DNA of 64,000 nt from Silvanigrella aquatica (GCF_001907975.1 NZ_CP017834.1:2322116-2386115), one strand, 5' to 3'; counted from the first letter of the stretch, positions 45,885 to 54,924 are shown. The notes: generated by a model from the letters alone, not told the origin. Numbers and translations: made by a program.

Positions 45885-46040
45885 TTTTGACCTCAATCAC
45901 TATTGATTTGTTTTTTTGCGACCGATAAGATATTTGTTAGTACAGATAAATAATACCACTAACTTTTTCATCATTTATACATAAAAAAATGATCAGGAAG
46001 TGGCGCGCCTGATTATTTCGTTATGTAACCAGGATGTCAT

Positions 46041-46664
46041 ATGGGCAGTTTTGACAGAAAAGTGCTTGTTCTCGATTCAAGATACGAACCCGTTAAAGTC
46101 GTCACAATGGAATTAGGATTTGTTCTTCTCTATGCAGGAAGAGTCACATCTGTTCAAGATTCCGATCGTGTCATTCATGGCGTCTCGCGAAGTTGGAAAG
46201 TCCCTTGGATAGTCCGACTGGAAGGGTGTCGCCCCCGCACAAAAAGGCTAAATGGCCCCCGATTCTCAAGACAAAATATTTATTTACGCGATGGTTTTCG
46301 TTGCCAATATTGCCAATGTCTTGGCTTGGCTTCCACTCTCACACTCGATCACCTCCTTCCCTCAGCCAAGGGAGGAAAAACCACCTGGGAAAATATCGTA
46401 ACAGCCTGCAAAAGCTGCAATATGAAAAAAGGCGCAAAAACCATTGAAGAATTGGGCATAAAGTTACAACGTCCTCCCTCACGCCCCCAATTGCACCCTA
46501 CAGCCTTGTTTCCTTTACGTTACGGGATTACTACAAAGAATTCACCACCGGTTTGGTTACCTTATTTAGATCTTTCCGTAGCCGATCGCGCATTGGCGCT
46601 GGGCTTTGAAGCTTCCCCTGTATTTATTCCGGTATTTCAGCAAGATCCGGGCATTCAAGTTTGA
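46041..46664 (+). CDS. HNH endonuclease family protein
   Basis: 207 residues. The N-terminal part (LVLDSRYEPVKVVTMELGFVLLYAGRV) matches the widespread HNH proteins that follow this pattern in many bacteria. The HNH core is FRCQYCQCLG, LTLDHLLPSAKGGKTTWENIVTACKSCNMKKG, with two CxxC zinc pairs and the catalytic His in LDH. AGGA lies six bases before the ATG. The biological target of this conserved family is not firmly known; a housekeeping DNA-repair role is more likely than restriction, as no methylase adjoins. Confidence 0.92.
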   Translation: MGSFDRKVLVLDSRYEPVKVVTMELGFVLLYAGRVTSVQDSDRVIHGVSRSWKVPWIVRLEGCRPRTKRLNGPRFSRQNIYLRDGFRCQYCQCLGLASTLTLDHLLPSAKGGKTTWENIVTACKSCNMKKGAKTIEELGIKLQRPPSRPQLHPTALFPLRYGITTKNSPPVWLPYLDLSVADRALALGFEASPVFIPVFQQDPGIQV

Positions 46665-46677
46665 ATTTTATGATACA

Positions 46678-46723
46678 AAATTAATTATTTTTCCTGAATT
46701 AACGAAGGAAAAATAATTAATTT
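46678..46723. terminator. Bidirectional terminator between HNH and TcdB-like genes
   Basis: A perfect 18-bp stem (AAATTAATTATTTTTCCT with AGGAAAAATAATTAATTT) with a ten-base loop, placed between two convergent genes. The AT-rich stem bases give runs of U on either strand. Confidence 0.8.
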
Positions 46724-46731
46724 AATGCTTA

Positions 46732-48441
46732 TTATTTCTTTTTTACTGACCATGAAGATCGATCATCTTCTTCTGTATATGATGAAAATTTTTCATCCAA
46801 GTTAGGGATAAAATTTGTTAGACGAGCTGGAAAATGTTTTTTAATAATTTCTTCATAAAGAAGAGGTCCTGTTAACTCTGTTGTTACGAATGTATTAGGC
46901 TTTATGCCATCGTATCTATAAAATTTAGTCCTGTTTGTTGAATTAAGATAAACTTCATAGTTTGCATTTTCAATTGCAACTCTCACGCCACGGTAGTTTT
47001 TAATTAAATCTTCATAATTTATAATTATTTTATTTCTTAATTGATTCAAAAAATCATTTTCTCTTTTCATTTTATGAGAAGCAATAATATTATTATTTAA
47101 ATTTCCAGCCATTTTAAAAATACCTTCAATAACATAAACTTTACCTATCTTATTAAAAAGATCTTCAAATTTTAAATGACTAAACCTATTCATATGAGCT
47201 TTCATTTTTACAAACATAAATTTATAAGTATCAGGAATTTTTTTATCACTCATAAGATGATCATAATAATAAGTTGAATATTTTCTTCCAGAAATTTGTA
47301 AATTATTAAAAAGAGATTCATACATAGCAATATTTATATTTTTTAATAAATCATTATCTAATTTCTGCATTTTAAGAAGCTCTTCTTTTTCTAATTTACC
47401 ACTAAAAATATTAACTTCATTTTTTAAAGTGGGTAAAATATCGACATCAATATAAATTCCACCTTTTTGTATTAATACCTCTAAACGCACCATATCGGAA
47501 GCAGCAGCTAAATTCATTCTTTCATTCATCTCTTTTTTATAATATGGTGCCAATTTTGAATTTAGCATAACCTCTTTCACATCGTGAAGAATCACATTTT
47601 TATTTTTCGCTAAAAAATCGGACATATTTTCAGTGAATTCTTTTTTTAATTGTTGACTATTTCTTTTTAAAAACTGTCCTTTATCGATTATATTTTTATC
47701 AATTAAAAATTGAATTCTATCATTATCAGTTATAATATCTTTATTTTTAACTCCGACATAAAACTCATCTTGCATATCTATAATTTGTTTTGCCATAAAA
47801 GTCCTAATATCATTAGTGTTCATAATATTATAATCTTCTAATGAAATAAGACCATTAGGATCAATTTTTTTTCTAATTTGAGAACTTGTTTGATATACAT
47901 ATAATGAATTTGGATCATACCAAATATGTATTTTATATTCAGGATTTACTTTCGCCCAAATTTCGATATAACTTTTTTGAATTTCACCCAAATTTCCTCC
48001 CAACCAAACAAAATGCAAATCTTTTAGAATTTTTTTTGCGTAGCTATCATAAATTTGAAATAATTTTTTATAAACTAATGAAAATTTATTACTATTTATC
48101 ATATTTTTTGCATCTATTTTATCCAATGAAACCATGATATCTAATAATAATTTTTTTTCCAATTTCTCATTAGATGCGGTTTTTTTTAATTCTTCCTTAT
48201 ATTTATTCATTAAGGAAAAAGCATTTGATTTATTAATATATTTTTCACTTAATGTTAATGAACTTTTAAGATTTTTCTTAGCATCTTGAAGTAAATTGAG
48301 TCTTTCTTGAATCTGATTTTGGATAGGAAAATCTTGAATATTTAGTTGATCATGATTTATTGAATATAATTTTAAAGGAGCCATTAAGAAAAATATAAAA
48401 ATACAATAAATTACTCTATTGCTAAAAAATTTTACAGACAT
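46732..48441 (-). CDS. Secreted single-domain glycosyltransferase of the large clostridial toxin type (TcdA/TcdB-like, GT44)
   Basis: 569 residues with a signal peptide (IYCIFIFFLMAPLKLYS); AGGA is five bases before the ATG. The catalytic layout matches the TcdB glucosyltransferase domain: LHFVWLGGN (Trp146, equivalent to Trp102), a long helical insert, LAAASDMVRLEVLIQKGG (Asp316 and Arg319), and DVD (332-334). The Asp316-Asp332 spacing of 16 equals Asp270-Asp286 in TcdB. The C-terminus has DDRSSW (559-564), which fits the Glu-x-x-Ser-x-Trp lid that completes the Mn/UDP-sugar site. Residues ~30-140 are helical, as in the toxin membrane-localisation bundle. The autoprotease, translocation and receptor domains of clostridial toxins are absent. 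Small GTPase glycosylation is an inference. Confidence 0.85.
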   Translation of the reverse strand: MSVKFFSNRVIYCIFIFFLMAPLKLYSINHDQLNIQDFPIQNQIQERLNLLQDAKKNLKSSLTLSEKYINKSNAFSLMNKYKEELKKTASNEKLEKKLLLDIMVSLDKIDAKNMINSNKFSLVYKKLFQIYDSYAKKILKDLHFVWLGGNLGEIQKSYIEIWAKVNPEYKIHIWYDPNSLYVYQTSSQIRKKIDPNGLISLEDYNIMNTNDIRTFMAKQIIDMQDEFYVGVKNKDIITDNDRIQFLIDKNIIDKGQFLKRNSQQLKKEFTENMSDFLAKNKNVILHDVKEVMLNSKLAPYYKKEMNERMNLAAASDMVRLEVLIQKGGIYIDVDILPTLKNEVNIFSGKLEKEELLKMQKLDNDLLKNINIAMYESLFNNLQISGRKYSTYYYDHLMSDKKIPDTYKFMFVKMKAHMNRFSHLKFEDLFNKIGKVYVIEGIFKMAGNLNNNIIASHKMKRENDFLNQLRNKIIINYEDLIKNYRGVRVAIENANYEVYLNSTNRTKFYRYDGIKPNTFVTTELTGPLLYEEIIKKHFPARLTNFIPNLDEKFSSYTEEDDRSSWSVKKK

Positions 48442-48639
48442 AAAGTTCCTTTATAAACTATAAACTTATAAGCGCAAATTTAACAACTAAATACATGAGA
48501 TTATTTTATTGAAACGAATTTATTTGTAATAGATATGATATTTTTATAGCTTTAAATTTTCAACATCAAAATTATGATGTTTTAAAAAAATTAGGTAATA
48601 CAACTCGCCTTTGCAAGCAAAGATGGAAAAGAGAGCATT

Positions 48640-49497
48640 ATGACAGAACTCAAAGATCAATTTATTGATGTGAATGGCTATAAAACCCGCTTTTGGTCTC
48701 AAGGAAGTGCAGATTCTGTAATCATACTGCTACATGGCTTTGCCTTGTCCGTGGAGCTCTGGGAACAAAATATCAATGAGCTTGCCCAAGATCACAGGGT
48801 TATTGCTCTCGACCTACTGGGTTTCGGCCTGACAGATAAGCCCAAAGGCAAACATGATATCAACATTTTTCCGGACTTTGTTTACGCATTCATGCAAAAA
48901 ATGAATATATTAAAGGCACATTTAGTCGGCCACTCCATGGGAGGACTCATAGCGACCCGTCTCGCACAAATTCATCCTGAAAGCATTTTATCACTTATCA
49001 TTTTAAGTGGTGCCGGATTTAAAAAAAACATACCCATTCATTTCCGCATTTTTTCACTTCCCTTTATTGGGGAAATTCTAGCAAGACCCAACAAAAGAGG
49101 TCTGGAAAGCGCTCTTCGCAAAAATACATATGAAAGAATTGATGCCACAAAAAAATTAGCGGAGAAATTATATGAATTTTCCTTACACCCCGAAATGGCA
49201 GCTCTTCTGTTAAAGGTAACAAGGACAGCTATTAATTTTTTTGGCTTTAAAAACAGTATATTGCGCACCATAAAAAAAGAATGCAACAAGTTAACAATGC
49301 CTGTTCTCATAATTTGGGGACAAAATGATTCTATTATTTATGTGAGTCATGCTTATACTGCAAATAAAATAATACCAAATTCTAAGCTTGTCATTTTCGA
49401 TAATTGTGGTCACCTGCCCCAATTGGAGCATCCCAAAAAATTCAATAATCTTCTTCGAGAGTTTTATAAAAACATAGCTAAAAATACCTTTAATTAG
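48640..49497 (+). CDS. Alpha/beta-fold hydrolase
   Basis: 285 residues. The fold and triad are clear: oxyanion HGFA near residue 33, nucleophile Ser in LVGHSMGGLIATRLA, acid in IWGQNDSIIY and base His in DNCGHLPQLEHP. There is no signal peptide, so it is cytoplasmic. The family includes esterases, lactonases and C-C hydrolases; the substrate cannot be read. It is a single gene flanked by oppositely read and unrelated genes. Confidence 0.92.
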   Translation: MTELKDQFIDVNGYKTRFWSQGSADSVIILLHGFALSVELWEQNINELAQDHRVIALDLLGFGLTDKPKGKHDINIFPDFVYAFMQKMNILKAHLVGHSMGGLIATRLAQIHPESILSLIILSGAGFKKNIPIHFRIFSLPFIGEILARPNKRGLESALRKNTYERIDATKKLAEKLYEFSLHPEMAALLLKVTRTAINFFGFKNSILRTIKKECNKLTMPVLIIWGQNDSIIYVSHAYTANKIIPNSKLVIFDNCGHLPQLEHPKKFNNLLREFYKNIAKNTFN

Positions 49498-49629
49498 CTG
49501 AAAATACTTAAAAAATACAACATTTTAAACCTTCCAATTTAATATATTTCATTGACAATCTCTGTTTAACAAGGTTTTATGAGGCTCTGTTTAATTGGCT
49601 AGTTGCCCAATCTATGGAGCCTGATATTT

Positions 49630-50778
49630 ATGTCCACCAATGGAGCGCCTGTTTCAAATTTAAAAGTTATGATTGCTGGGTTTGCCGCCTTTGCTATGTT
49701 TTTTGGCTCTGGCAATCTCGTGTTTCCTCTTATGATGGGAAGCGAATCGCAATCAAATTGGATTTTTTCATCTTTTGGTTTGGCAATTACGGGCGTCTTA
49801 GTTCCTTTTTTGGGATTAGCGGCTTTAACTTGCTTAAAAGGTTCGCAAGATGCCTTTTTTAGATGGCTTGGTAAAATAGGAGCATGGGTTGTTCCCTTTC
49901 TTATTCTCCTTCTTATTGGACCATTTGGTGTAATCCCACGCTGTATCACAGTGGGTTTTGGAGCTTGGCAATCCTTTGTACCGACAACTCCTATTTGGAT
50001 GTTTGCACTGGGATGCGTCATCGTTATTTGGTTTGCCACATATGGAAATGGCAAGATTGTCGATATTATTGGAAAATTCTTTACCCCGGTTAAACTCGGC
50101 GCTCTGGCTCTCGTGATCGGCGGCTCACTCTATTATGCACTAAACTCTAATATTGAAATTGCGCAAAGTTCTTTAACGCCCACAAGCTCTTTTAAAACAG
50201 GTTTTTTTGAAGGCTATCATACCATGGATCTCATGGCCGCTTTATTTTTTGGAGTGAGCCTTGTTCATTACTTTAAAACAAAAGATTCCGAAAATATTCC
50301 TTTTAAACCCACTTTGTCAGCCATGGCATTAGGAATGTTTTTATTAATGATTGTTTATATGGCTCTTGTTTATTTAGGTGCTGCTTACTCATCTCAAATT
50401 TCACATTTACCTGGTCCACAAATTCTTCCTGAAATTGCCCGAATTGCTTTAGGCAGCGCTTCAGATTACTTAATCTCATTTACCTTGGTTGTTTCCTGTT
50501 TAACGACAGCAGTCGCTCTCACCTCTGTTTCCGTAGACTTTTTATGCAATAAAATTCCTTTTTTAAGTAACAAACGTCAAATGACACTTGTCGCTTGTTT
50601 AGTTACCACATTTGTCATTGCGTTATCAGGATTTACCGGAATTATGTCTTTTATGGCTCCTATTTTAACGTTTCTTTACCCCTTCCTTATTGCTTTAGCT
50701 CTATTAAATATTTTAATGTATTCCATTAAATATATTAAAGTTCAAAAGAAGTTAAAAAGTCAGGAAGAAGCCGCTTAG
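49630..50778 (+). CDS. brnQ: Branched-chain amino acid transporter BrnQ
   Basis: 382 residues from the ATG at 49630 (GGAG ten bases upstream), with about a dozen hydrophobic segments. The BrnQ/LIVCS signature is at the start: IAGFAAFAMFFGSGNLVFPL, then GVLVPFLGLAALT, TVGFGAWQSFVP and FFGVSLVHYFKTKD. The family imports Leu, Ile and Val using an ion gradient. The protein is slightly shorter than the ~430-residue norm. A TPP riboswitch lies just after it and is read away from it, so it does not control brnQ. Confidence 0.9.
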   Translation: MSTNGAPVSNLKVMIAGFAAFAMFFGSGNLVFPLMMGSESQSNWIFSSFGLAITGVLVPFLGLAALTCLKGSQDAFFRWLGKIGAWVVPFLILLLIGPFGVIPRCITVGFGAWQSFVPTTPIWMFALGCVIVIWFATYGNGKIVDIIGKFFTPVKLGALALVIGGSLYYALNSNIEIAQSSLTPTSSFKTGFFEGYHTMDLMAALFFGVSLVHYFKTKDSENIPFKPTLSAMALGMFLLMIVYMALVYLGAAYSSQISHLPGPQILPEIARIALGSASDYLISFTLVVSCLTTAVALTSVSVDFLCNKIPFLSNKRQMTLVACLVTTFVIALSGFTGIMSFMAPILTFLYPFLIALALLNILMYSIKYIKVQKKLKSQEEAA

Positions 50779-50833
50779 TAACGATGAGCCTCTCATATAG
50801 ACGTCTTGACTTAAAACAGGTACAAACAAAACC

Positions 50834-50925
50834 ATTCACCAGAGGTGCCGTTACGCGGCTGAGATTGCCATAAGGCTAAACTCTTGGAACCTGATCTGGA
50901 TCATACCAGCGTAGGAAGAGTGAAA
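50834..50925 (+). promoter_or_regulatory. TPP riboswitch (THI element)
   Basis: The conserved core is present: GAGGTGCC...CGGCTGAGATTGCC on the 5' side and GGAACCTGATCTGGATCATACCAGCGTAGGAAGAGTG on the 3' side, with the P1 stem TTCAC (50835-50839) and GTGAA (50920-50924). The CUGAGA and ACCUGAUCUGG...ACCAGCGUAGG blocks are the pyrimidine- and pyrophosphate-sensing parts. It is read rightward. The usual targets are thiamine synthesis or transport genes, but only broken AbiE-like fragments follow, and the next intact gene is 880 bases away. It appears orphaned. Confidence 0.93.
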
Positions 50926-50970
50926 AATGTTTGTCCTATTTATTTCATATTTTTAAAAATATCTTAATAA

Positions 50971-51249
50971 TTTAATTTTATTAAATTATTATTTGATATT
51001 CTATTCTCCTCTAGAGCAAGAACGATTTTTGATGCTATTTATTTTGCTAATATATTTGAAACACTTCCAGCCGCTTATACTTGGATTGCATTAATTAAAA
51101 ATAATAAAAATGAAATGAATGAACTTATCGAATGCTGTAATTTATATGGAAATAAGCAAACAATTGCTAGAATAGATTTTTTTCTAGAAAATCAGAGATG
51201 CTATAAGTTATACCGCGCAACGAACTGGTTTTTCTTCTGCTTTTATTGA
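50971..51249 (+). pseudogene. Remnant of an AbiEi-type antitoxin (C-terminal part)
   Basis: An open stretch without a start codon encodes FSSRARTIFDAIYF, then NEMNELIECCNLYGNKQTIARIDFFLEN. This matches the C-terminal pattern of AbiEi antitoxins (a SxARTxxDAI segment, then ...LYGNxxTxxRLGFLLE). The N-terminal helix-turn-helix is missing and the frame closes at 51249. It overlaps the toxin remnant in another frame. Confidence 0.55.
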
Positions 51250-51382
51250 AAAGGATTATTATTGTTCCTTAGTCCTAAAAATGCTTTATGAACATGATCA
51301 ATTAAAAAATTTATTAATCTTTACAGGAGGAACACTTCTATCAATTTTTGTGACAATGGAAATGAAAGAAAAAAATAGCTGA
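51188..51382 (+). pseudogene. Remnant of an AbiEii-type nucleotidyltransferase toxin (N-terminal part)
   Basis: A second frame encodes DAISYTAQRTGFSSAFIEKD, YYCSLVLKMLYEHDQLKNLL and IFTGGTLLS, the N-terminal signature of AbiEii toxins (IEKDYY...LFKGGTxLS). The frame ends at 51382, before the Asp-containing catalytic parts. No start codon is seen. Further decayed sequence runs to about 51600; 51383-51802 has no intact gene. Confidence 0.6.
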
Positions 51383-51802
51383 TATTTTTAAAACATTAAT
51401 AACTATTGTTTTAAAAGAACTCGACTTTAAAGTAGTTTCCCCATTTAGGGGTTACAATGAATCCTATTCATTCTTGAATCGGGTTTTAATATATTTGAAG
51501 ATTCTTTTATTGAACTTGTAAAAAGGATTATAAAAAAAACCACATTTTTAATGTTTTAAATACATTTATAAATTTTATTAAACGCACATTTTTGAAGAGA
51601 CAAATAAATCAAAATTTTTTCATGCAACTTAAATTACTTGTTATATGATCAAATAGTATTGTCAAGCCGTTTTTTTTTTCATATCTGCAACTCAGTACAA
51701 CAACATATAAGAAGTTATTATAATATATTTTTAATTGATTTAAATTAATTTATATGAGAAAGTATTTTTGACATTTTTTAAATAATTAGAGAAAGCTTAG
51801 CC

Positions 51803-52840
51803 ATGACAAGTATAATCAAATTTAAAAACATTGTTACCTCCTCGCTATTTCCAGAGTATCAATTAGAAATGAATTATGAAAATGAAATTGCAAATTCAAT
51901 TTCATATCTTTCTTCAAAAAATGCTTTAAATAGCATTGAAAGCGACCCCTATTGGCCTAAATGGGATTCTCCGTGGTGGCATATGCTATTGCTTTATGAA
52001 ATGAATGAAACTAAAAAAATTCCCGAAATCACAATTTTAAAAATGGTAGAGAAACTCAAAAATTTACCAATTAAATACTTTCCCATTTATCCAGAAGAAA
52101 TTCCCGAAAATATAAGTAAACTCCGCGACACGTCCTGTCACTGTGCCTTAGGTAACATTTATCAAGTTTTATTTGACTATGGAGTTAATGTTGATAAAGA
52201 ACTTCCTTGGATTAAATCTTGGTTTTTTAAATATCAAATGAGAGATGGAGGATTGAATTGCGATGAAAAAGCCTATCATGAAACAGAAGAATGCCCTAGC
52301 TCCATAGTAGGAACTATTGGCGCCTTTGAAGCTGTACTTCTAAATTACACAGAAAATAATGATTGCCATGAAGAAATCAAATTTATCGATCAATGTGCTC
52401 AGTTTTTTATTGAAAGAAAATTAATGCTAGGATCTTCTAGTAAGCACAATCATGAAGAATGCCTTGATGAGGAGAAATGGCAGAAAACATGTTTTCCCCG
52501 ATTTTATCTCTATGATATTTTACGCGGTCTTACAGCATTGCTAAAATGGTCTCATCTTCGTTCTAAACCCATTCCCTTAAGTTCTATTTTTGATGCCACA
52601 TCTCTTCTCATTCAAAGCTCTCCAGATGGATTCATAAGAAACCAAAGACAAAGTTACTCCGGAGTAAATTCCTATTTTATAAATCCCAATAATCATAAAA
52701 CAGAAAAAAAAGAGGCTTCATTTTTTTCTTTGCTTAAAGAAACAAGTATTTTAAATAATATTTCTCCCTATCTTACCAGGCATTGGTCAGAAGCAAAACT
52801 TATGCTCATGTCACTTATCAATAAAAATCTTATTTATTAA
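51803..52840 (+). CDS. Prenyltransferase/squalene-cyclase-like toroid protein
   Basis: 345 residues, all-helical, with repeats of the squalene cyclase/prenyltransferase alpha-toroid type: WDSPWWHMLLLYEMNE, CHCALGNIYQVLFDYGVNVD, KYQMRDGGLNCDEKAYHE, CPSSIVGTIGAFEAVL and CFPRFYLYDILRGLTALLKW. The Cys/His/Asp-rich segments could bind a metal, but the DxDD or DCTA motifs of true cyclases are not seen. It belongs to a family found scattered in Bacillus and other bacteria; the function is unknown. The nearest upstream regulatory element is the TPP riboswitch 880 bases away. Confidence 0.8.
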   Translation: MTSIIKFKNIVTSSLFPEYQLEMNYENEIANSISYLSSKNALNSIESDPYWPKWDSPWWHMLLLYEMNETKKIPEITILKMVEKLKNLPIKYFPIYPEEIPENISKLRDTSCHCALGNIYQVLFDYGVNVDKELPWIKSWFFKYQMRDGGLNCDEKAYHETEECPSSIVGTIGAFEAVLLNYTENNDCHEEIKFIDQCAQFFIERKLMLGSSSKHNHEECLDEEKWQKTCFPRFYLYDILRGLTALLKWSHLRSKPIPLSSIFDATSLLIQSSPDGFIRNQRQSYSGVNSYFINPNNHKTEKKEASFFSLLKETSILNNISPYLTRHWSEAKLMLMSLINKNLIY

Positions 52841-52941
52841 TTTTGATATGTTTCCCACAAATATTTAGATTACCAAGTCTAACTTTATTAGTTCTGCAAT
52901 AGTTAATACCCATCAGCATTCGGTAAGAATAAATTTTCTGC

Positions 52942-54510
52942 TTAAAATTTAATCGCATTCAAACAAATGTTACTATTTTTAATTTCAATAATTCCGCCAA
53001 TTTGATTTTCAATACAAGCATCTTTTTTTAAGCTAATATAAAGATTGTATAATTCTTTCTGGCTATTTGGAAAAGACGAACTATGTATTGAAAATACAGG
53101 AATGCATGAAATTTTGTGCGCGTCTAAAAATGGGAATGCTTTTATTTCTAAGTTAACTAAATAAGGGAATAAGCCTTCGTGAATGCAATAATTTTTTGAA
53201 CTATCCATTGTTATTTTATAATTATTTAAAATTTTCCATTCGTCCCAGTTTATTTTTTCAATGCCTAACCAAGAAGGTTTCCAAAGAGGTAATAATAATA
53301 GTATTATTATTAGAATTTTTTTTGGTACAACTTGGTTTTTTAAAAGGCCATATAATGCAAAAGCCCAGATAGCAAGAGGATAATATAAACTGTATTCTGA
53401 AGGATTTCCTTGAGAAACACCATATAAAACTATAATTGGAAGAGAAGCAAATAAAACTTCCAGATTGAATAATGGAATAAAAAGCATTGGTATATATAAA
53501 ATTTTCCATCCAGAAGAATAAAATAAATTTTTAGCAAAAATTATTGGATTATTTATTAAATTTATTAAAATCTCAAAAGGAGAACTTCCCCATTGTCTCC
53601 ACCATCCAATATATCCAACCTCCTGAATATTGCTCAATCTCAAAAAATAAGGCTTTACAATACCAAAGTTAATGAATCCAAAAAATATGCTTAATAAAAT
53701 TAAAAATAATGGCATATAAAATGATATTTCTGTTTGATTATTTTTTACTTTATTTATAATTATTTTAAATGCTATAGCAATTGAAAATCCTATTATATAA
53801 ATAATAGCATCCTCTTTTACACTTAAAAATAAAAAAGCATAAATAATTAGTGGTATATTTTTTTTATCTAAATAAGATGTCAGTATTGCAAATAAAAATA
53901 AAGGGTAAAAGAATTCTGGATAAAAATTTCCATGCAAAGCTTGAACAGTAAATCCGCAAGTCCACCAGCAGATTGAAGATAAATATGCAATTGAGCTTTC
54001 ATATCCTAGCTGTTTAGCAATTTTAATAATTTGTATTCCTGGAATCCACAGTATTATGGAAGATAAAATAACTAACAATAATGGATGTGGAATAATATAA
54101 TAAAATGGGAGTACTAAAAATAAAACCCAATTTTGATGGATACCAAAGTGATAAATTTGTGTAATATCTTCATATCCCCAATGTCCATTAATGGCATTTT
54201 GTAATAAGCCTTCAAATATACTAAAATCTATTCCCGATATTTTAAAGCCATAGTACCGTGACAAAGAATCACATATATAGGAAACAAAAGATAAAATTAT
54301 AAGAGAAAAATATACACGTTTAGAAGGTTCTGAAAAGAAATTTTTTTTATTTTTAATAATATTTATTTTAAATAAAAAATAAATTATAATTGACAGACCA
54401 ATTACTGCATAGTGATAATTTCTAAGTTCAAAAAGCTTTCCACCTCCTGATAACAGACCTATTAAGGGTATACAAAACATGATATTAAATGCGATAAATA
54501 AAAAATTCAT
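52942..54510 (-). CDS. DUF2079-family polytopic membrane protein
   Basis: 522 residues from the ATG at 54510; an in-frame TTG four codons upstream is possible. About ten membrane segments occupy residues 1-420, with DUF2079-like motifs: DFSIFEGLLQNAINGHWGYE and FGIHQNWVLFLVLPFY near the first loops, and LHGNFYPEFFYPLFLFA. The last ~110 residues are soluble and match the gene fragment at 1-327. The fold resembles GT-C mannosyltransferases, so a sugar-transfer role at the membrane is possible but not shown. It reads leftward, opposite to the fragment at the window start. Confidence 0.82.
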   Translation of the reverse strand: MNFLFIAFNIMFCIPLIGLLSGGGKLFELRNYHYAVIGLSIIIYFLFKINIIKNKKNFFSEPSKRVYFSLIILSFVSYICDSLSRYYGFKISGIDFSIFEGLLQNAINGHWGYEDITQIYHFGIHQNWVLFLVLPFYYIIPHPLLLVILSSIILWIPGIQIIKIAKQLGYESSIAYLSSICWWTCGFTVQALHGNFYPEFFYPLFLFAILTSYLDKKNIPLIIYAFLFLSVKEDAIIYIIGFSIAIAFKIIINKVKNNQTEISFYMPLFLILLSIFFGFINFGIVKPYFLRLSNIQEVGYIGWWRQWGSSPFEILINLINNPIIFAKNLFYSSGWKILYIPMLFIPLFNLEVLFASLPIIVLYGVSQGNPSEYSLYYPLAIWAFALYGLLKNQVVPKKILIIILLLLPLWKPSWLGIEKINWDEWKILNNYKITMDSSKNYCIHEGLFPYLVNLEIKAFPFLDAHKISCIPVFSIHSSSFPNSQKELYNLYISLKKDACIENQIGGIIEIKNSNICLNAIKF

Positions 54511-54639
54511 TAAAATAACCAATTTAGTAATGTTAAGTTATAAAAAAACATAAAAAAATTAAATAATATTAAAATTTTTAGTTTGTTTGAAAAATTAATT
54601 GGTTTTATTTGAAAAATCCCAAAAAAATTTCTTGTAACA

Positions 54640-54675
54640 TTGACAATAAATAAATTTTAATTTATTTATTGTCAA
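54640..54675. repeat. 36-base near-perfect palindrome
   Basis: TTGACAATAAATAAATTT is followed by its reverse complement with a single mismatch at the centre, giving a 17-bp stem. It lies about 130 bases upstream of the DUF2079 gene start and beside transposase debris. It could be a terminator, an operator or the end of a mobile element. The TTGACA hexamers face outward in both arms. Confidence 0.7.
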
Positions 54676-54735
54676 CTAAAATCGGTTCTAATGCAGGTTT
54701 TTTAAAAACAAACGAAATGTTATGGTTATTACAAC

Positions 54736-54924
54736 AAAAATATATTTGAGAAAAATGGTAAAATATTAGTCACTTCTCATAATCAAAATGAAGTAATTTG
54801 GCAGCTTTTAGATGATTATGATTTAAAAAATGAAAATGCTAGAATTTTAAGTTTAAAAGTAGTTAATAAATTAAATCACTCTGTTTCGAATGTGGGAAGA
54901 TTTTTTTATGTTACGAGGCCGTAA
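54736..54924 (+). other. Unassigned open fragment
   Basis: An open frame without a good start encodes EKNGKILVTSHNQNEVIWQ, then LLDDYDLKNENARILSLKVV, and ends at 54924. It reads like real protein but I cannot assign it. It directly precedes the transposase remnant and is probably the tail of a gene interrupted by that element. Confidence 0.35.

Noticed and set aside
46041..46664. Restriction system around the HNH gene
   Set aside because: No methyltransferase or specificity gene adjoins, and the family is a common conserved HNH type.
49599..50054. Antisense ORF in brnQ
   Set aside because: Antisense to conserved membrane segments; composition is typical of the reverse of hydrophobic coding sequence.
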